Shown here: positions 17,560 to 26,804 of the stretch, one piece after another | Layout of the letters: each line of letters begins with the position of its first letter | Position numbering within the stretch: position 1 is the first letter of the stretch | Assembly (NCBI GenBank): GCA_016710335.1 | Contig: JADJXQ010000005.1 | Span: forward strand, 186,001 to 250,000 | Source: Rhodospirillales bacterium | GTDB taxonomy: Bacteria; Pseudomonadota; Alphaproteobacteria; Rhodospirillales; Defluviicoccaceae | Direction: 5' to 3' | Length of the DNA stretch: 64,000 nucleotides | Program-made: the position numbers and the translations under genes | The notes under the pieces: generated by a model | What the model was told of the DNA's origin: nothing | Seen by the model: the letters and a program-made list of their open reading frames with translations, nothing else | The model's database searches: none

Positions 17560-18120
17560 CTACTTGGCCGGCCGCGGCGGAAAGGGCCCGAGGGCGCCGC
17601 CGATCAACGCGTCGACCGGCACTTCCGTCTCGTCCTGCCAGTCGACGAACGTGGTCGCGGTGCCGCGCCAAATGGCGCGGCCGGTGGCGGCGTCGAAAAT
17701 ATCGACCGCAAGCACTTTCTCGGTGAAAGTTTCGAAGGTGGTCATGGGTGCATAATGCCAGCGGTATCGCCAGTCGTAGTAGGGGCCGTACGACGGATAC
17801 CAGGTATGCATGACCCGCCGCAGGCGAACGTCGAGGGACAGGGAGACCGCCATGTCCGCCGGCTCGGCCTTGCGGAAGCCCTTGCTCGCCAACGTCGCCT
17901 CGACTGTGTCGCGAAGTCGCTGGGCAACCAGCGGTGAGAGGCGCGCATCGGCGCCGGCATCGGACCTTAGGAGGGGTTCGTCGTCCAGCCACCGATACGT
18001 GTGGTACTGGGAGAAGTCCGTCGATGCATCGAAGTCGGTGCTCGTCTCGATGGTGGAGCAGCCGGCCAGCGCCAGGAGAACACCCAGCGCCAGGAGAACA
18101 TAAAGCATGGTCAGGCGCAT
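17560..18120 (-). CDS. DUF4136 lipoprotein
   Basis: About 186 residues. A signal peptide with lipobox LAGC (Cys about residue 20) is followed by a DUF4136 domain (FSQYHTYRW, LASKGFRK, AVDIFDAATGRAIWRGTA). The family has no known reaction and is found anchored to the outer membrane. The gene ends nine bases before the adaptor start, so it is the first gene of the RND operon. The start is uncertain: ATG 18120 is the shortest that retains a full signal peptide, and ATG 18144 or 18168 would add an Arg-rich leader. None has a strong ribosome site. Confidence 0.8.
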   Translation of the reverse strand: MRLTMLYVLLALGVLLALAGCSTIETSTDFDASTDFSQYHTYRWLDDEPLLRSDAGADARLSPLVAQRLRDTVEATLASKGFRKAEPADMAVSLSLDVRLRRVMHTWYPSYGPYYDWRYRWHYAPMTTFETFTEKVLAVDIFDAATGRAIWRGTATTFVDWQDETEVPVDALIGGALGPFPPRPAK

Positions 18121-18296
18121 GGACCTGAAGGCCGTGGCCCTCATTCGCAATCGTCGCGGCTCTGTCATCGCATCTGCCAGCTTAAACCCAACGCGGGTAG
18201 ATCCATAGCGTCGGCGCGGGCGCCCCGGAGGCGATGCCCTTGATAGAGGACCGCGAAGTCGGCTAAGTGGAGGGCACGACGGAGCGAGGAACTGGA

Positions 18297-18899
18297 ATGG
18301 CGCTGACCGAAACACCGATCTGCGACTTCGGCTGGAAAGCCGTCGATTTCAGCCTCTGCGATGCAGACGGGCGCACCTGTGCGCTCGCCGACGTTCGCGG
18401 CACGAAGGGCACGCTGGTCATGTTCATCTGCAATCACTGCCCTTACGTGCGGGCCGTGATCGACCGCATCGTCCGCGATGTGGCGGAGTTGCAGCCGAAA
18501 GGCATCGGCGCCATTGCGATCATGTCCAACGACTGGGAGCAATACCCCGAGGATGCACCAGACAAGATGAAACAGTTTGCCGACACCCACGGCTTCACCT
18601 TTCCCTATGTCATCGACCGCGATCAACAGGTGGCGCGGGCGTACGGCGCCGTCTGCACGCCCGACTTCTTCGGATTCAACGCCGATCTGGAATTGCAGTA
18701 CCGGGGCCGGCTTGACTCGTCCCGCCGCGATCCGGCTGGACCGGACGCGCGGCGCGAGTTGTTCGAGGCGATGTGTGGAGTAGCGGAAACCGGGAAGGGT
18801 CCGGAGCAGCAGATCGCCAGCATGGGATGCTCGATCAAGTGGCGGGACGGCAGCGTCAAGGCCGCCGCCCGCCGCCTCATCCACAAAGTCGGCTTGTAG
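18297..18899 (+). CDS. Thioredoxin-family (AhpC/TSA-like) protein
   Basis: 200 residues. The redox motif ICNHCPYVRAVIDR puts C-x2-C near residue 50, in the arrangement of the widespread thioredoxin-fold/peroxiredoxin-like family with CNHCPYV. IDRDQQVARAYGAVCTPDFFGF supplies the later cis-Pro segment. There is no signal peptide, so it is probably cytoplasmic. ATG 18297 follows GCGAGGA. It lies 32 bases before yfgM and may be co-transcribed. A thiol-disulfide or peroxide-reducing role is inferred from family. Confidence 0.88.
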   Translation: MALTETPICDFGWKAVDFSLCDADGRTCALADVRGTKGTLVMFICNHCPYVRAVIDRIVRDVAELQPKGIGAIAIMSNDWEQYPEDAPDKMKQFADTHGFTFPYVIDRDQQVARAYGAVCTPDFFGFNADLELQYRGRLDSSRRDPAGPDARRELFEAMCGVAETGKGPEQQIASMGCSIKWRDGSVKAAARRLIHKVGL

Positions 18900-18931
18900 G
18901 TGCATTTTACAGCTATTGCAAAGGATCACCT

Positions 18932-19600
18932 TTGGCCGACCCTCCCCTCGATGATGGATTGATCCGCGAGATCGAAGAGGATCTTCGCGAAGAGAAGCTT
19001 GCCCGCCTGTGGAAGACGTACGGGAGCTGGATCATCGCCGCCTGCGTCGCGCTGGTGATCGGCGTGGCCGTGGGAGAAGCTTGGCAGTTCTACCGTGAAG
19101 GCGTCCGCGCCGAGGCTACGGAACGCTTCACACAGGCGCTGCGGCTTGCCGATGGCAGCCCGGCCGAGGCGCTGGAACAGCTCGACGCCTTGACAGAAGA
19201 CGCGCCGGAGGGCCTGCAACTCCTCGCCCGGTTCCGAGCCGCAGCGCTGGCTGGTGAGATCGAAGACCCGGGCGCGGCCGCAACCGAGTATCAGAGCATG
19301 GCGGATGGGATCGACGATCAGCCGCTCTATCGGGATCTGGCGGTGATCCTGGCGACCATGAACGAGATGGCGGCGGGCGCCGCGCCTGATAACGCTGCGG
19401 CGCTGATCGAACGCCTCGAGCCTATCGATGCCGCCGATAACCCCTGGCGATTCACGGCGCGGGAACTGATCGCCCACCTCGCACTGCAGTCTGGCGATCC
19501 GACACGGGCGCGGGAGATGTTTCAGGGACTCGCCGATGATCCGCTGACACCCGCAGGTATTCGTGCGCGGGCCGGCGACATGCTGGCAGTGGTGTCGTGA
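18932..19600 (+). CDS. YfgM-like ancillary SecYEG/BamB-linked protein
   Basis: 222 residues. A cytoplasmic acidic N-terminus (DDGLIREIEEDLREEKLARLWKTYG) precedes one transmembrane helix (about 32-52) and a periplasmic TPR-like domain. This is the tetratricopeptide YfgM family, which assists chaperone hand-over at the Sec translocon. The start is TTG 18932, with AAGGAT five bases upstream; there is no ATG upstream of the conserved region. It lies immediately before bamB, sharing TGATG, and the order yfgM-bamB-der is conserved in proteobacteria. Confidence 0.85.
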   Translation: MADPPLDDGLIREIEEDLREEKLARLWKTYGSWIIAACVALVIGVAVGEAWQFYREGVRAEATERFTQALRLADGSPAEALEQLDALTEDAPEGLQLLARFRAAALAGEIEDPGAAATEYQSMADGIDDQPLYRDLAVILATMNEMAAGAAPDNAAALIERLEPIDAADNPWRFTARELIAHLALQSGDPTRAREMFQGLADDPLTPAGIRARAGDMLAVVS

Positions 19601-20946
19601 TGGCCAGAAACGCACATCCGGGTTCGAAGCGCCGCGTTGCGCTGACCGGCTTCGTAGTTCTCAGCGCCCTGTGGCTTGCGAACTGCGGCACCTGGTTCGG
19701 GGAACGCGACGATCAGGCCCTCCCGGGCGAGCGGATCACCGTCATGGTGCATGAACGGCGGGTGCAGCCCGACCCGACGCTTCAGGGAGTGCCGATCCAG
19801 CTGCCGCGGCCGGTGACCAACGCCGACTGGCCGCAATCCGGTGGCTACGCAAACCATGCCATGCATCACCTGTGGGTCGAGGATGACTTGCAGCGCGCCT
19901 GGAAGGTCGACGTCGGCGCTGCTGCCGACACCTCGCAGCCACGGCTGGCGCCGCCCATTGTCGCTGCCGGGCGACTTTACGCCATGGATGCCGAGCACAC
20001 CGTCTCCGCCTTCGACGCGCAATCGGGCGAGCGGCTGTGGGAGACGGAACTGGCGCCCGATGACGAGGAGGACCTGATCCCCGGCGGCCTCGCCTTCGCG
20101 GACGGCCGCGTGTTCGTGACCACCGGTTTCGCGGACGTGCTGGCGCTCGACGCGGCGACCGGCGCGGAGCTCTGGCGCAGTCGCGTCGAGGCGCCGTTGC
20201 ACGCCCCGCCGACCGCCGCCGGTGGACGCGTGTTCGCCATCGCCGTCACCAACACGTTGTACGCCTTCGATGCCGCCAGCGGCGTGGCGCTTTGGAACTA
20301 CCGCGCCATTGCCGAACTAGCGGCGCTTGTCGGAGGGGCTGCGCCGGCGATCGACGGCGGTGTGGTCGTCGCGCCGTTTTCCTCCGGCGAACTCGTCGCA
20401 CTGATCGCCGAGACCGGACAGGTGCTGTGGTCCGACTCGTTCGCATCGACGCGGCGCACCGACGAGATTGCCAACCTGGCGCAGATCCGTGGTGCACCGG
20501 TCATCGACCGCGGCCGGGTGTTCGCGGTCAGCTTCGGCGGCCTTGTTGCGGCCGTCGACCTTCGCACCGGGCGGCGCATCTGGGATCAGGACATCGGCGG
20601 CACAGAACGCCCGTGGGTGGCGGGCGATTACATCTATCTGATCAGCAAGAGCAACGAACTCGTCTGCCTCAACCGGGACTCGGGGGGCGTGCATTGGATC
20701 GCCCCCCTGCCGGCCTTCGAGGACGAGGAGGACCTGGAGGATCCCATCTTCTGGGCGGGACCGGTGCTGGCTGGGGATAGACTGGTCGTGGTCGGCTCCA
20801 ACGAGGAGATCCTGACCATCAGCCCTTATACGGGAGACTATCTGGGCAGGGTGGACGCCTCCGCGCCAATCTCGGTGGCGCCGGTGGTTGCCGGCGGCAG
20901 CCTTTACGTCCTGAGCGACGACGCGGATCTCCACGCCTTCCGCTGA
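19600..20946 (+). CDS. bamB: Outer membrane assembly lipoprotein BamB
   Basis: 448 residues: a signal peptide with lipobox LANC (Cys about residue 29), then a PQQ-like eight-bladed beta propeller. Blade motifs of the type YAMDAEHTVSAFDAQSGERLWE, LDAATGAELWRS and VDLRTGRRIWD repeat through the sequence. BamB is a lipoprotein of the BAM complex that inserts beta-barrel proteins. The ATG at 19600 shares a base with the yfgM stop; a GTG three bases earlier is also possible. der follows 28 bases downstream, so the three form one operon. Confidence 0.93.
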   Translation: MARNAHPGSKRRVALTGFVVLSALWLANCGTWFGERDDQALPGERITVMVHERRVQPDPTLQGVPIQLPRPVTNADWPQSGGYANHAMHHLWVEDDLQRAWKVDVGAAADTSQPRLAPPIVAAGRLYAMDAEHTVSAFDAQSGERLWETELAPDDEEDLIPGGLAFADGRVFVTTGFADVLALDAATGAELWRSRVEAPLHAPPTAAGGRVFAIAVTNTLYAFDAASGVALWNYRAIAELAALVGGAAPAIDGGVVVAPFSSGELVALIAETGQVLWSDSFASTRRTDEIANLAQIRGAPVIDRGRVFAVSFGGLVAAVDLRTGRRIWDQDIGGTERPWVAGDYIYLISKSNELVCLNRDSGGVHWIAPLPAFEDEEDLEDPIFWAGPVLAGDRLVVVGSNEEILTISPYTGDYLGRVDASAPISVAPVVAGGSLYVLSDDADLHAFR

Positions 20947-20974
20947 CCCCGCCGCCGCACCTGGGAGACGCGAG

Positions 20975-22321
20975 ATGCTGACCGTGGCGATCGTCGGTCG
21001 CCCCAACGTTGGGAAATCGACGCTGTTCAACCGGCTGGTCGGCAGACGCATGGCGATCGTCAGCGACACGCCCGGCGTCACCCGTGACCGCAGAATGGGA
21101 GAGGCGCGCCTCGGCGGGCTGCGCTTTACGGTAATCGACACGGCCGGCCTCGACGACGTGCCGTCGAGCGAGCTGGAAACCGCGATGCAGACCCAGACGG
21201 AGCGCGCTCTGGACGAGGCGGACGTGGCGTTGCTGTTGATCGATGCCCGCATCGGGCTGACCCCGCTCGACAGCCATTTCGCCAATCTTCTCCGCCGCCG
21301 AGGGACGCCGGTCATCCTCGTCGCCAACAAGTGCGAAGGCCGCGGCGGCGCCGGCGGACTTATGGACGCCTTCGCGCTCGGTCTCGGCGAACCGGTGGGA
21401 CTCTCCGCCGAACATGGCGAAGGCATGGGCGAGCTTTACGACGCTTTGGCGCCGTACGACTCGGCGCCTGGCGAACCTCAAGTCGCGGAAGACGCCGACG
21501 CTGAGGATGAGGCGGCGCCGCTGCAGCTCGCAGTGGTCGGGCGCCCCAACGTTGGCAAGTCGACCCTGGTCAATCGCCTGCTCGGAGAGGAGCGACTGGT
21601 CACCAGCCCCGAGGCTGGCACCACGCGGGACGCCATCGCGGTGTCATGGGCGTATCAAGGGCAGCAGGTCCGACTCATCGACACCGCCGGTCTGCGGCGC
21701 AAGGCACGGGTGCGGGAGGCGTTGGAGGATGCATCGATCGCCGACGCGCTGCGGGCGGTCCGCTTTGCCCATGTTGTGGTCCTGGTCCTCGACGCGACGC
21801 AAGGCCTGGAAAAGCAGGATCTGACCATCGCCCGGATGATCGCCGAGGAGGGCCGGGCGCCGGTGCTCGCCGTGAACAAGTGGGATCTGGTCGAGCATCA
21901 CGCCGGCGTCTTGGGAAGCTTGCGCGACCGCCTGGAAACATCGCTGCCGCAAGTGCGCGGCATCCGCTTCGTCACGCTCTCGGCGCTCACCGGTCGTGGC
22001 GTGAACCGACTGCTGCCGGAAGTGTTGGACGCGTACCGCAAGTGGAACCTGCGCATCGGCACCGGGCCCCTGAACCGCTGGCTCCAGGAGATGACGGAGC
22101 GCCATCCGCCGCCGCTCGCAGCCGGGCGCCGCATCAAGATCCGCTATGCCACCCAGATCAAGGCGCGGCCGCCGACCTTCATCCTGTTCGCCAGCCGTCC
22201 CGAGGACCTGCCCGAGGACTATCTTCGCTATCTGGCCGGCGGCTTGCGCGACCAGTTCGGCCTTACCGGCGTTCCGGTCCGCGTGTTCCCCCGTAAAGGC
22301 AAGAACCCATATGCGCCCTGA
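20975..22321 (+). CDS. der: Ribosome biogenesis GTPase Der (EngA)
   Basis: 448 residues with two tandem GTPase domains. Each has a G1 motif GRPNVGKST (residues about 8 and 190), DTAGL for G3, and NK-x-[CD/WD] for G4 (NKCEG, NKWDL). A C-terminal KH-like domain ends at KGKNPYAP. Der is essential for 50S subunit maturation. The length is normal and there is no anomaly. It ends convergently with galE, 15 bases apart. Confidence 0.97.
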   Translation: MLTVAIVGRPNVGKSTLFNRLVGRRMAIVSDTPGVTRDRRMGEARLGGLRFTVIDTAGLDDVPSSELETAMQTQTERALDEADVALLLIDARIGLTPLDSHFANLLRRRGTPVILVANKCEGRGGAGGLMDAFALGLGEPVGLSAEHGEGMGELYDALAPYDSAPGEPQVAEDADAEDEAAPLQLAVVGRPNVGKSTLVNRLLGEERLVTSPEAGTTRDAIAVSWAYQGQQVRLIDTAGLRRKARVREALEDASIADALRAVRFAHVVVLVLDATQGLEKQDLTIARMIAEEGRAPVLAVNKWDLVEHHAGVLGSLRDRLETSLPQVRGIRFVTLSALTGRGVNRLLPEVLDAYRKWNLRIGTGPLNRWLQEMTERHPPPLAAGRRIKIRYATQIKARPPTFILFASRPEDLPEDYLRYLAGGLRDQFGLTGVPVRVFPRKGKNPYAP

Positions 22322-22324
22322 ACC

Positions 22325-22344
22325 CGGCCCTGACGATCAGGCCG
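22325..22344. terminator. Possible bidirectional hairpin between der and galE
   Basis: CGGCCCTGA at 22325-22333 can pair with TCAGGCCG at 22337-22344 through a CGA loop, leaving one bulged C. It spans the junction of two convergent genes, where a two-way terminator is expected. There is no T-run, so support is positional and weak. Confidence 0.35.
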
Positions 22345-23347
22345 TTTCCAGCAGTTGGCGCGCCCCGGTTTTCTGCTCCCACGCGTAGGCGGTGCGGACG
22401 ATGAAACCGAGGTCGTCGTAGCGGGGCCGCCAGCACAGCGTTTTCTTGATGCGGCTCGGATCAGCGACCAGCTTTTCCGGATCCCCAGGTCGGCGCGGAG
22501 CGCCGCGAATGTCCAGCCTGGTGCCGCTTTCCTTCTGTACCTCAGTCAACACCTCCCGCACCGAATAGCCGTGCCCGTAGCCACAATTGGCGATGAAGCT
22601 CTCGCCGGCGTTGATGAGGTGGTCCAGAGCCAGCACGTGCGCTTCAGCAAGATCGCTTACGTGGATGTAGTCGCGGATGCAGGTCCCGTCCGGCGTGTCA
22701 TAGTCCTCGCCGAACACGTCGATGTGCCGGCGGGCGCCGGTCGCGGCCTCGCACGCCACCTTGATCAGATGCGTCGCCAGCGGGGTCGATTGTCCGGTGC
22801 GGCCCATCGGATCCGCCCCTGCTACGTTGAAGTAGCGGAGCGCGGCGAAGGCGAAGGGATGTGCGGCGGCGACGTCGCGGAGCATCCATTCGGTCATCAG
22901 CTTGGACGACCCGTACGGATTGATCGGCTCGGTCGGCGCCTCTTCGTTGACCGGCACCTTGTCCGGCACCCCGTAGACGGCGGCGGTCGATGAGAACACG
23001 AAGTGGGAGACCCCGGTGTCGACGCACACGGCGATGAGGTTGCGGCTGTTGGCGGTATTGTTGCGGTAGTATTTGAGCGGGTCGCTGACCGACTCCGGCA
23101 CCACGATGCTGCCGGCAAAATGGACCACGGCGCCGACGCGGTGCTCGGCGATCACGCTTGCCATCAGATCCATGTCGCCCACGTCGCCCTTCCTGAACGG
23201 GATGAACGACGGAACGAGGTTGCGACGCCCGGTGGAAAGATCATCGACGACCACCACCGGGTAGCCGGCATCGCTGAACGCCAGGACAGCGTGGCTGCCG
23301 ATATAACCGGCGCCGCCGGTCACGAGAATGGTAGGCTTGCTGGTCAT
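22337..23347 (-). CDS. galE: UDP-glucose 4-epimerase
   Basis: 336 residues of the extended short-chain dehydrogenase fold. The NAD motif is TGGAGYIGSH near the N-terminus, and the catalytic Tyr/Lys occur in YGSSK with the preceding SSTAAVYG. The family-specific RYFNVAGADP is present. It interconverts UDP-glucose and UDP-galactose for surface polysaccharide or galactose use. It is transcribed alone. manC and a glycosyltransferase elsewhere in the window suggest exopolysaccharide or LPS supply. Confidence 0.95.
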   Translation of the reverse strand: MTSKPTILVTGGAGYIGSHAVLAFSDAGYPVVVVDDLSTGRRNLVPSFIPFRKGDVGDMDLMASVIAEHRVGAVVHFAGSIVVPESVSDPLKYYRNNTANSRNLIAVCVDTGVSHFVFSSTAAVYGVPDKVPVNEEAPTEPINPYGSSKLMTEWMLRDVAAAHPFAFAALRYFNVAGADPMGRTGQSTPLATHLIKVACEAATGARRHIDVFGEDYDTPDGTCIRDYIHVSDLAEAHVLALDHLINAGESFIANCGYGHGYSVREVLTEVQKESGTRLDIRGAPRRPGDPEKLVADPSRIKKTLCWRPRYDDLGFIVRTAYAWEQKTGARQLLETA

Positions 23348-23675
23348 GGGCCCTCCGTCGACGTCATGCCGGCCGGCACCTTGATCGCTTGCAGGTGCGC
23401 CGGCCCTGGGTGGATGTCTCGCCGACCGCGTTCGGATGGTGCATGATTGCTCGCTAGCCTCACCACGGGAACACCGAACGCGGAAAACAGCGCTTCTTTC
23501 GTAGTATCTACAGATTTACACGGGATACGGCAACCAGAGATTTTTTCCACAACCGCAAGGCTGCATTCGCATGAGAACTGTAGCGTGACCGGCATGAGCA
23601 AGCCCCAGCCGATCGCACAGGCATTGCCGATACAGTGATCACAAAACTGGCCGCACGACAATGGAGTACACTAGC
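23348..23675. other. Intergenic spacer galE/creA
   Basis: A 328-base spacer between divergent galE and creA that is somewhat AT-richer in its middle. It should hold both promoters, but I could not pick a confident one. One near-match to a DnaA box (TTTTCCACA at 23543-23551) is isolated. No gene or RNA was recognised. Confidence 0.4.
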
Positions 23676-24176
23676 ATGACGACGCTGCGCTGTCTGCTTC
23701 TCGCTGCGCTTGGACTGTCTCTCACGGCGGGTGCATCCCCGGCGGAGGAAATCGGTTCCGTCAGCACCGTCTGGAAGTTTCTGGGCCCGAACCACAAGAT
23801 CGTCGTCGAGGCCTTCGACGATCCCGACATCCCCAACGTCTCGTGCTGGGTCAGCCGCCCACGGACAGGGGGGATGTCCGGCGCGGTGGGCCTTGCCGAG
23901 GACCCCTCGTACGGTTCGATCGCCTGTCGGCAGCGCGGGCCGATCGTTCTCAGCGACAATCTGCGCGATCAACTCGAAGAAGAGACCGAAGACGGGGGCG
24001 TCAAGGTGTTCAAGGCCCGCACCTCGGCGATCTTCAAGACGATCCAAGTGACCCGCATGTTCGACTCGAATCGCAACACCGTGCTCTATCTGATCTGGTC
24101 GGATCGCGTGGTCGAAGGCAGCCCGAAGAATTCTATCTCGGTCGTCGTCATCCAGCCGTGGGATCCCGATTCCTAG
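23676..24176 (+). CDS. creA: CreA-family periplasmic protein
   Basis: 166 residues. A signal peptide (residues 1-23, cleavage near GASPAEE) is followed by a conserved CreA domain: EEIGSVSTVWKFLGPNHKIVVEAFDDP, VSCWVSRP, GSIACRQRGP and KTIQVTRMFD. CreA is widespread in proteobacteria and its role is unknown. I chose ATG 23676, nine bases after GGAG, over an ATG five codons upstream. The stop codon lies inside the left end of a small inverted-repeat element. Confidence 0.9.
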   Translation: MTTLRCLLLAALGLSLTAGASPAEEIGSVSTVWKFLGPNHKIVVEAFDDPDIPNVSCWVSRPRTGGMSGAVGLAEDPSYGSIACRQRGPIVLSDNLRDQLEEETEDGGVKVFKARTSAIFKTIQVTRMFDSNRNTVLYLIWSDRVVEGSPKNSISVVVIQPWDPDS

Positions 24177-24280
24177 TGCACAGACCCATTCGATTGATTT
24201 CAGTCGAACTGGTCAGAGTGCGCACGAGAATCAAGAGGATACGTGCAGCGGTGCATTCTTCGAGTGGACCGCTGCACTAG
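24173..24280. repeat. 108-bp element with terminal inverted repeats, copy 1
   Basis: CTAGTGCA (24173-24180) and TGCACTAG (24273-24280) are exact inverted ends. The right part holds a perfect 10-bp hairpin, GTGCAGCGGT (24243-24252) with ACCGCTGCAC (24268-24277). The left part, read on the minus strand, gives AATGGGTCTGTGCACTAG, closely matching sequences at 39353 and 58206. The creA stop falls in the left end. It resembles a REP/MITE-like dispersed element. Confidence 0.6.
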
Positions 24281-24508
24281 CATTTACCCCTGACCCGGCA
24301 GCGGCCCGGCCGCTCGCGCTCACGGCCTTCGCGACAGCCGCGTGGCCGCTTCCGCGGTTTATCCCCAGATATTGTCGATTCGTCTACATATCGTGCTTGG
24401 CATGGTTGATAGCCCTGGATATGGTGAATGTCACAACATTTGGGGCTAAGCGCATCTTCCATAGGCGGATGCGGCGGCCTCGTCGGAGGCAAAGGGGAGG
24501 ATCGACGG

Positions 24509-24865
24509 ATGATGACCAACGACTGGACTCCCGAACGCACCGCGGCCCTGATGGCGCTCTGGGACGAAGACCTGTCCACCGCCGAAATCGGCCGCCGCCT
24601 TGGAATCACCAAGAATGCCGTGATCGGCAAAGTGCATCGCCTGGGACTGCAACAACGCCGCCCTTCCCCGAAGCCGAAGACCGAACCGCTCAACGTCCTG
24701 CGCCTCGATGCGCTTCGCGCCAACATGTGTTGCTGGCCGATCGGCGACCCCGGAGAGGAAAGTTTCCACTTCTGCGGAGACGACGTGGTCGAAGGCAAAC
24801 CCTACTGCTCGCGACACTGCTCCCTCGCCTACGTCCGCCCCCGCGACCGCAGCTCCGTCGCGTGA
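24509..24865 (+). CDS. gcrA: GcrA cell-cycle regulator
   Basis: 118 residues. The N-terminal GcrA helix-turn-helix (WTPERTAALMALWDEDLSTAEIG, TKNAVIGKVHRLGL) is followed by a Cys-rich C-terminus (CCWPIGDPG, FCG, YCSRHCSLAY), as in the alphaproteobacterial family. In Caulobacter, GcrA acts with sigma-70 at CcrM-methylated GANTC promoters. This copy is shorter than the Caulobacter protein but has both ends. GGGGAGG lies eight bases before ATG 24509. It is strong evidence of Alphaproteobacteria. Confidence 0.92.
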   Translation: MMTNDWTPERTAALMALWDEDLSTAEIGRRLGITKNAVIGKVHRLGLQQRRPSPKPKTEPLNVLRLDALRANMCCWPIGDPGEESFHFCGDDVVEGKPYCSRHCSLAYVRPRDRSSVA

Positions 24866-24885
24866 CGCCGCCGGCGCGAGGCTGC

Positions 24886-26046
24886 TCAAGCCGACTCGCT
24901 CCAAGTGCCGAGCATGCGGGCGTAAAGCCCCAGCGTCGCCGCAGCGATGGCCGAATCGGCATAGTGCGTCTCGGCCCGTGACCGCGCAGCCCGACCCATC
25001 GCGGCCGCCAACTCGGGCGCGGCAAGCAGACGGTCGATCGCATCGGCGAGTGCCGGCGCGTCCCGCGGCGCCACCAGAATGCCGGTTTCGCCATCGACCA
25101 CAAGGTCGCGACAGCCGGGCACGTCGGTGGCAACGGCCGGCACCGCGGACGCCGCCGCTTCGAGCAGGCTTTTCGGCATGCCCTCCCGGTACGACGGCAG
25201 CACGGCGATGGTGCTTTCCGCCCACACCGCCGCAACATCGCTGCGGTAGCCATGCCATTCCAGCACCCCTTCGGCGACCCACCCCTGCAGCTCCTGCGGC
25301 GACAGGGACTGCGGGTTCTCCGGGTCGGTCGGGCCGACGAGGATGATGCGCACCTCGCGTCCGCGACGTTTCAGAAGGCGCGCCGCGTCGGCCAGCTCCC
25401 GAAGCCCCTTGTCGGCCAGCATGCGCCCGACATAGGTGACGATCGGCACCCCGTCCGGAGGTGGCGGCGGTCGCGGCTCGAAGCGCCGGATGTCGACGCC
25501 AGAGCCCGGAATCAGCGCGATCCGCTCCGCCGGCGCCAAATGCCGCCGCAGCGCCATGGCTTCGTCGTCCCGGTTCTGAACGATGAGCGCGGCGCCGGTG
25601 AGGCGGTCGAGCACCCGCAGCGCCGCGAGCACGAGGTTCCGCAGCAGCCGGGCGTCCGGGCGGTCGCTGGTGAACAGGGAGCCCAGGCCGGTCAAGGCGT
25701 TGACCACGTGGCGCGGACGGGCCCACAGCGCGGCGATCGACCCCAACAGGCACATTTTCAGGTTGACGTGGTGAACCACATCCGGCCGCTCGCGGCGACA
25801 GGTGCGGGCGATGTCGCGGATGGTTGAAAGCGCCCCGAACGGATTGCGGCTGCCGCGGCGGAGCCGGAGCGGGATCGCCCGGAACCCCTCCGCGGCGATC
25901 GCATCGGCGTGGTCGTTGAGGCGGGTCAGGACAACCAAATCCATCCCGGATTCCCGAGCCGCCCGGGCGATGGGCAGGCGGTGTGAGCAGAAGTACCAGT
26001 CCTCCGACACCAGGTAGAGGATCTTCGCGCCCTCAAGCGAGCTCAC
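24886..26046 (-). CDS. Glycosyltransferase, GT4-type
   Basis: 386 residues with two Rossmann-like halves (GT-B). The N-terminal half has HRLPIARAARESG and VVHHVNLKM; the C-terminal half has TYVGRMLADKGL, LPSYREGMPKSLLEAAA and the donor-binding E-x7-E. These are typical of retaining GT4 sugar transferases that extend O-antigen or capsule chains; the sugar is unknown. Its start overlaps the stop of prmA by four bases, making it the last gene of the uvrD operon. Confidence 0.88.
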   Translation of the reverse strand: MSSLEGAKILYLVSEDWYFCSHRLPIARAARESGMDLVVLTRLNDHADAIAAEGFRAIPLRLRRGSRNPFGALSTIRDIARTCRRERPDVVHHVNLKMCLLGSIAALWARPRHVVNALTGLGSLFTSDRPDARLLRNLVLAALRVLDRLTGAALIVQNRDDEAMALRRHLAPAERIALIPGSGVDIRRFEPRPPPPPDGVPIVTYVGRMLADKGLRELADAARLLKRRGREVRIILVGPTDPENPQSLSPQELQGWVAEGVLEWHGYRSDVAAVWAESTIAVLPSYREGMPKSLLEAAASAVPAVATDVPGCRDLVVDGETGILVAPRDAPALADAIDRLLAAPELAAAMGRAARSRAETHYADSAIAAATLGLYARMLGTWSESA

Positions 26047-26802
26047 GACGACGCCGTCCTCTGCAACGCGTCCGTCCGCAACGGCTTCCGAAGCACCAGG
26101 GTCTGCCAGTCCGCGCGCGTGATCCGCCGCACCAGGATCAACCCGCGGCTGCGATAGGCGGACAGCACCCGCTGACCGTCGGCGGGAACAAAGCCCGACA
26201 GGATCAGGTGGCCGCCCGGCGCCAGATGGCGGATGACGCCGCCAGCCAGCAAGCAGAGCGGCCGCGCCAGGATGTTGGCGGCGATCACGTCATAGGGAGC
26301 GCTGCAACGAACCGCCGCCGCCGCCAAGGGCCCGATTGACCCTCGACGGGCCCTGCCGCCGGCCGAGGTCGTCGATCGCCATCAGGCAGCCGGCGGTGGT
26401 CCCGTGGTGGCCGGAGCCGAAGGCCGTGGCCGCGTCGACCCGGAGCCCGATGCTTCCTGCCGGCGCCGGTTCGGCGATGTGCGAGCCGTACACAAAGAAA
26501 CGGCCGATCCGGATCGGCGGGAAGTCCTGGCGGTTGGCGGCGAGCCAGTCGGTCGCCGGCAGCCGGGCGATATGGACATGCGGCGGCTCCATGCCCGCGC
26601 TCGCCGCAGCGACCGCCACCGCCACATCGAGGCTTGGGCGGTCCGGCTCCCGGTCCGCAAGCGCCTCCACGGACCACCCGCCGCCATCGGCCCCGAACCA
26701 GGAGACCGACCTGCAGTAGCGGTCGAGGGCGGCCGTGACCGCATCGAGCGCCGGCTCCGGCACCTGCAGCGCGATACGCCAGAGGGGAGGCGCCGGATCC
26801 AC
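26043..26802 (-). pseudogene. prmA: prmA, ribosomal protein L11 methyltransferase, internally deleted
   Basis: The N-terminal half (start ATG 26802) runs through the PrmA motif AFGSGHHGTTAGCLMAIDDLG, and the C-terminal part (YDVIAANILARPLCLLAGG, LILSGFV) lies in another frame to 26043. Between them PrmA should have motif I, of the DLGCGTGVLAI type, and the following SAM-binding acidic residue, about 50 residues. Here the two parts join near 26320-26345 with no such motif. The coding length is 253 codons plus one base, against about 290 normally. A deletion plus frame change is therefore visible. Without motif I it cannot bind SAM. E. coli prmA is dispensable, so true loss is possible; an assembly collapse in this GGC-rich stretch is the alternative. 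Confidence 0.85.
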
Positions 26803-26804
26803 GG

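Noticed and set aside
23543..23551. DnaA-box-like TTTTCCACA
   Set aside because: A single imperfect match with no cluster or AT-rich unwinding region; not an origin.
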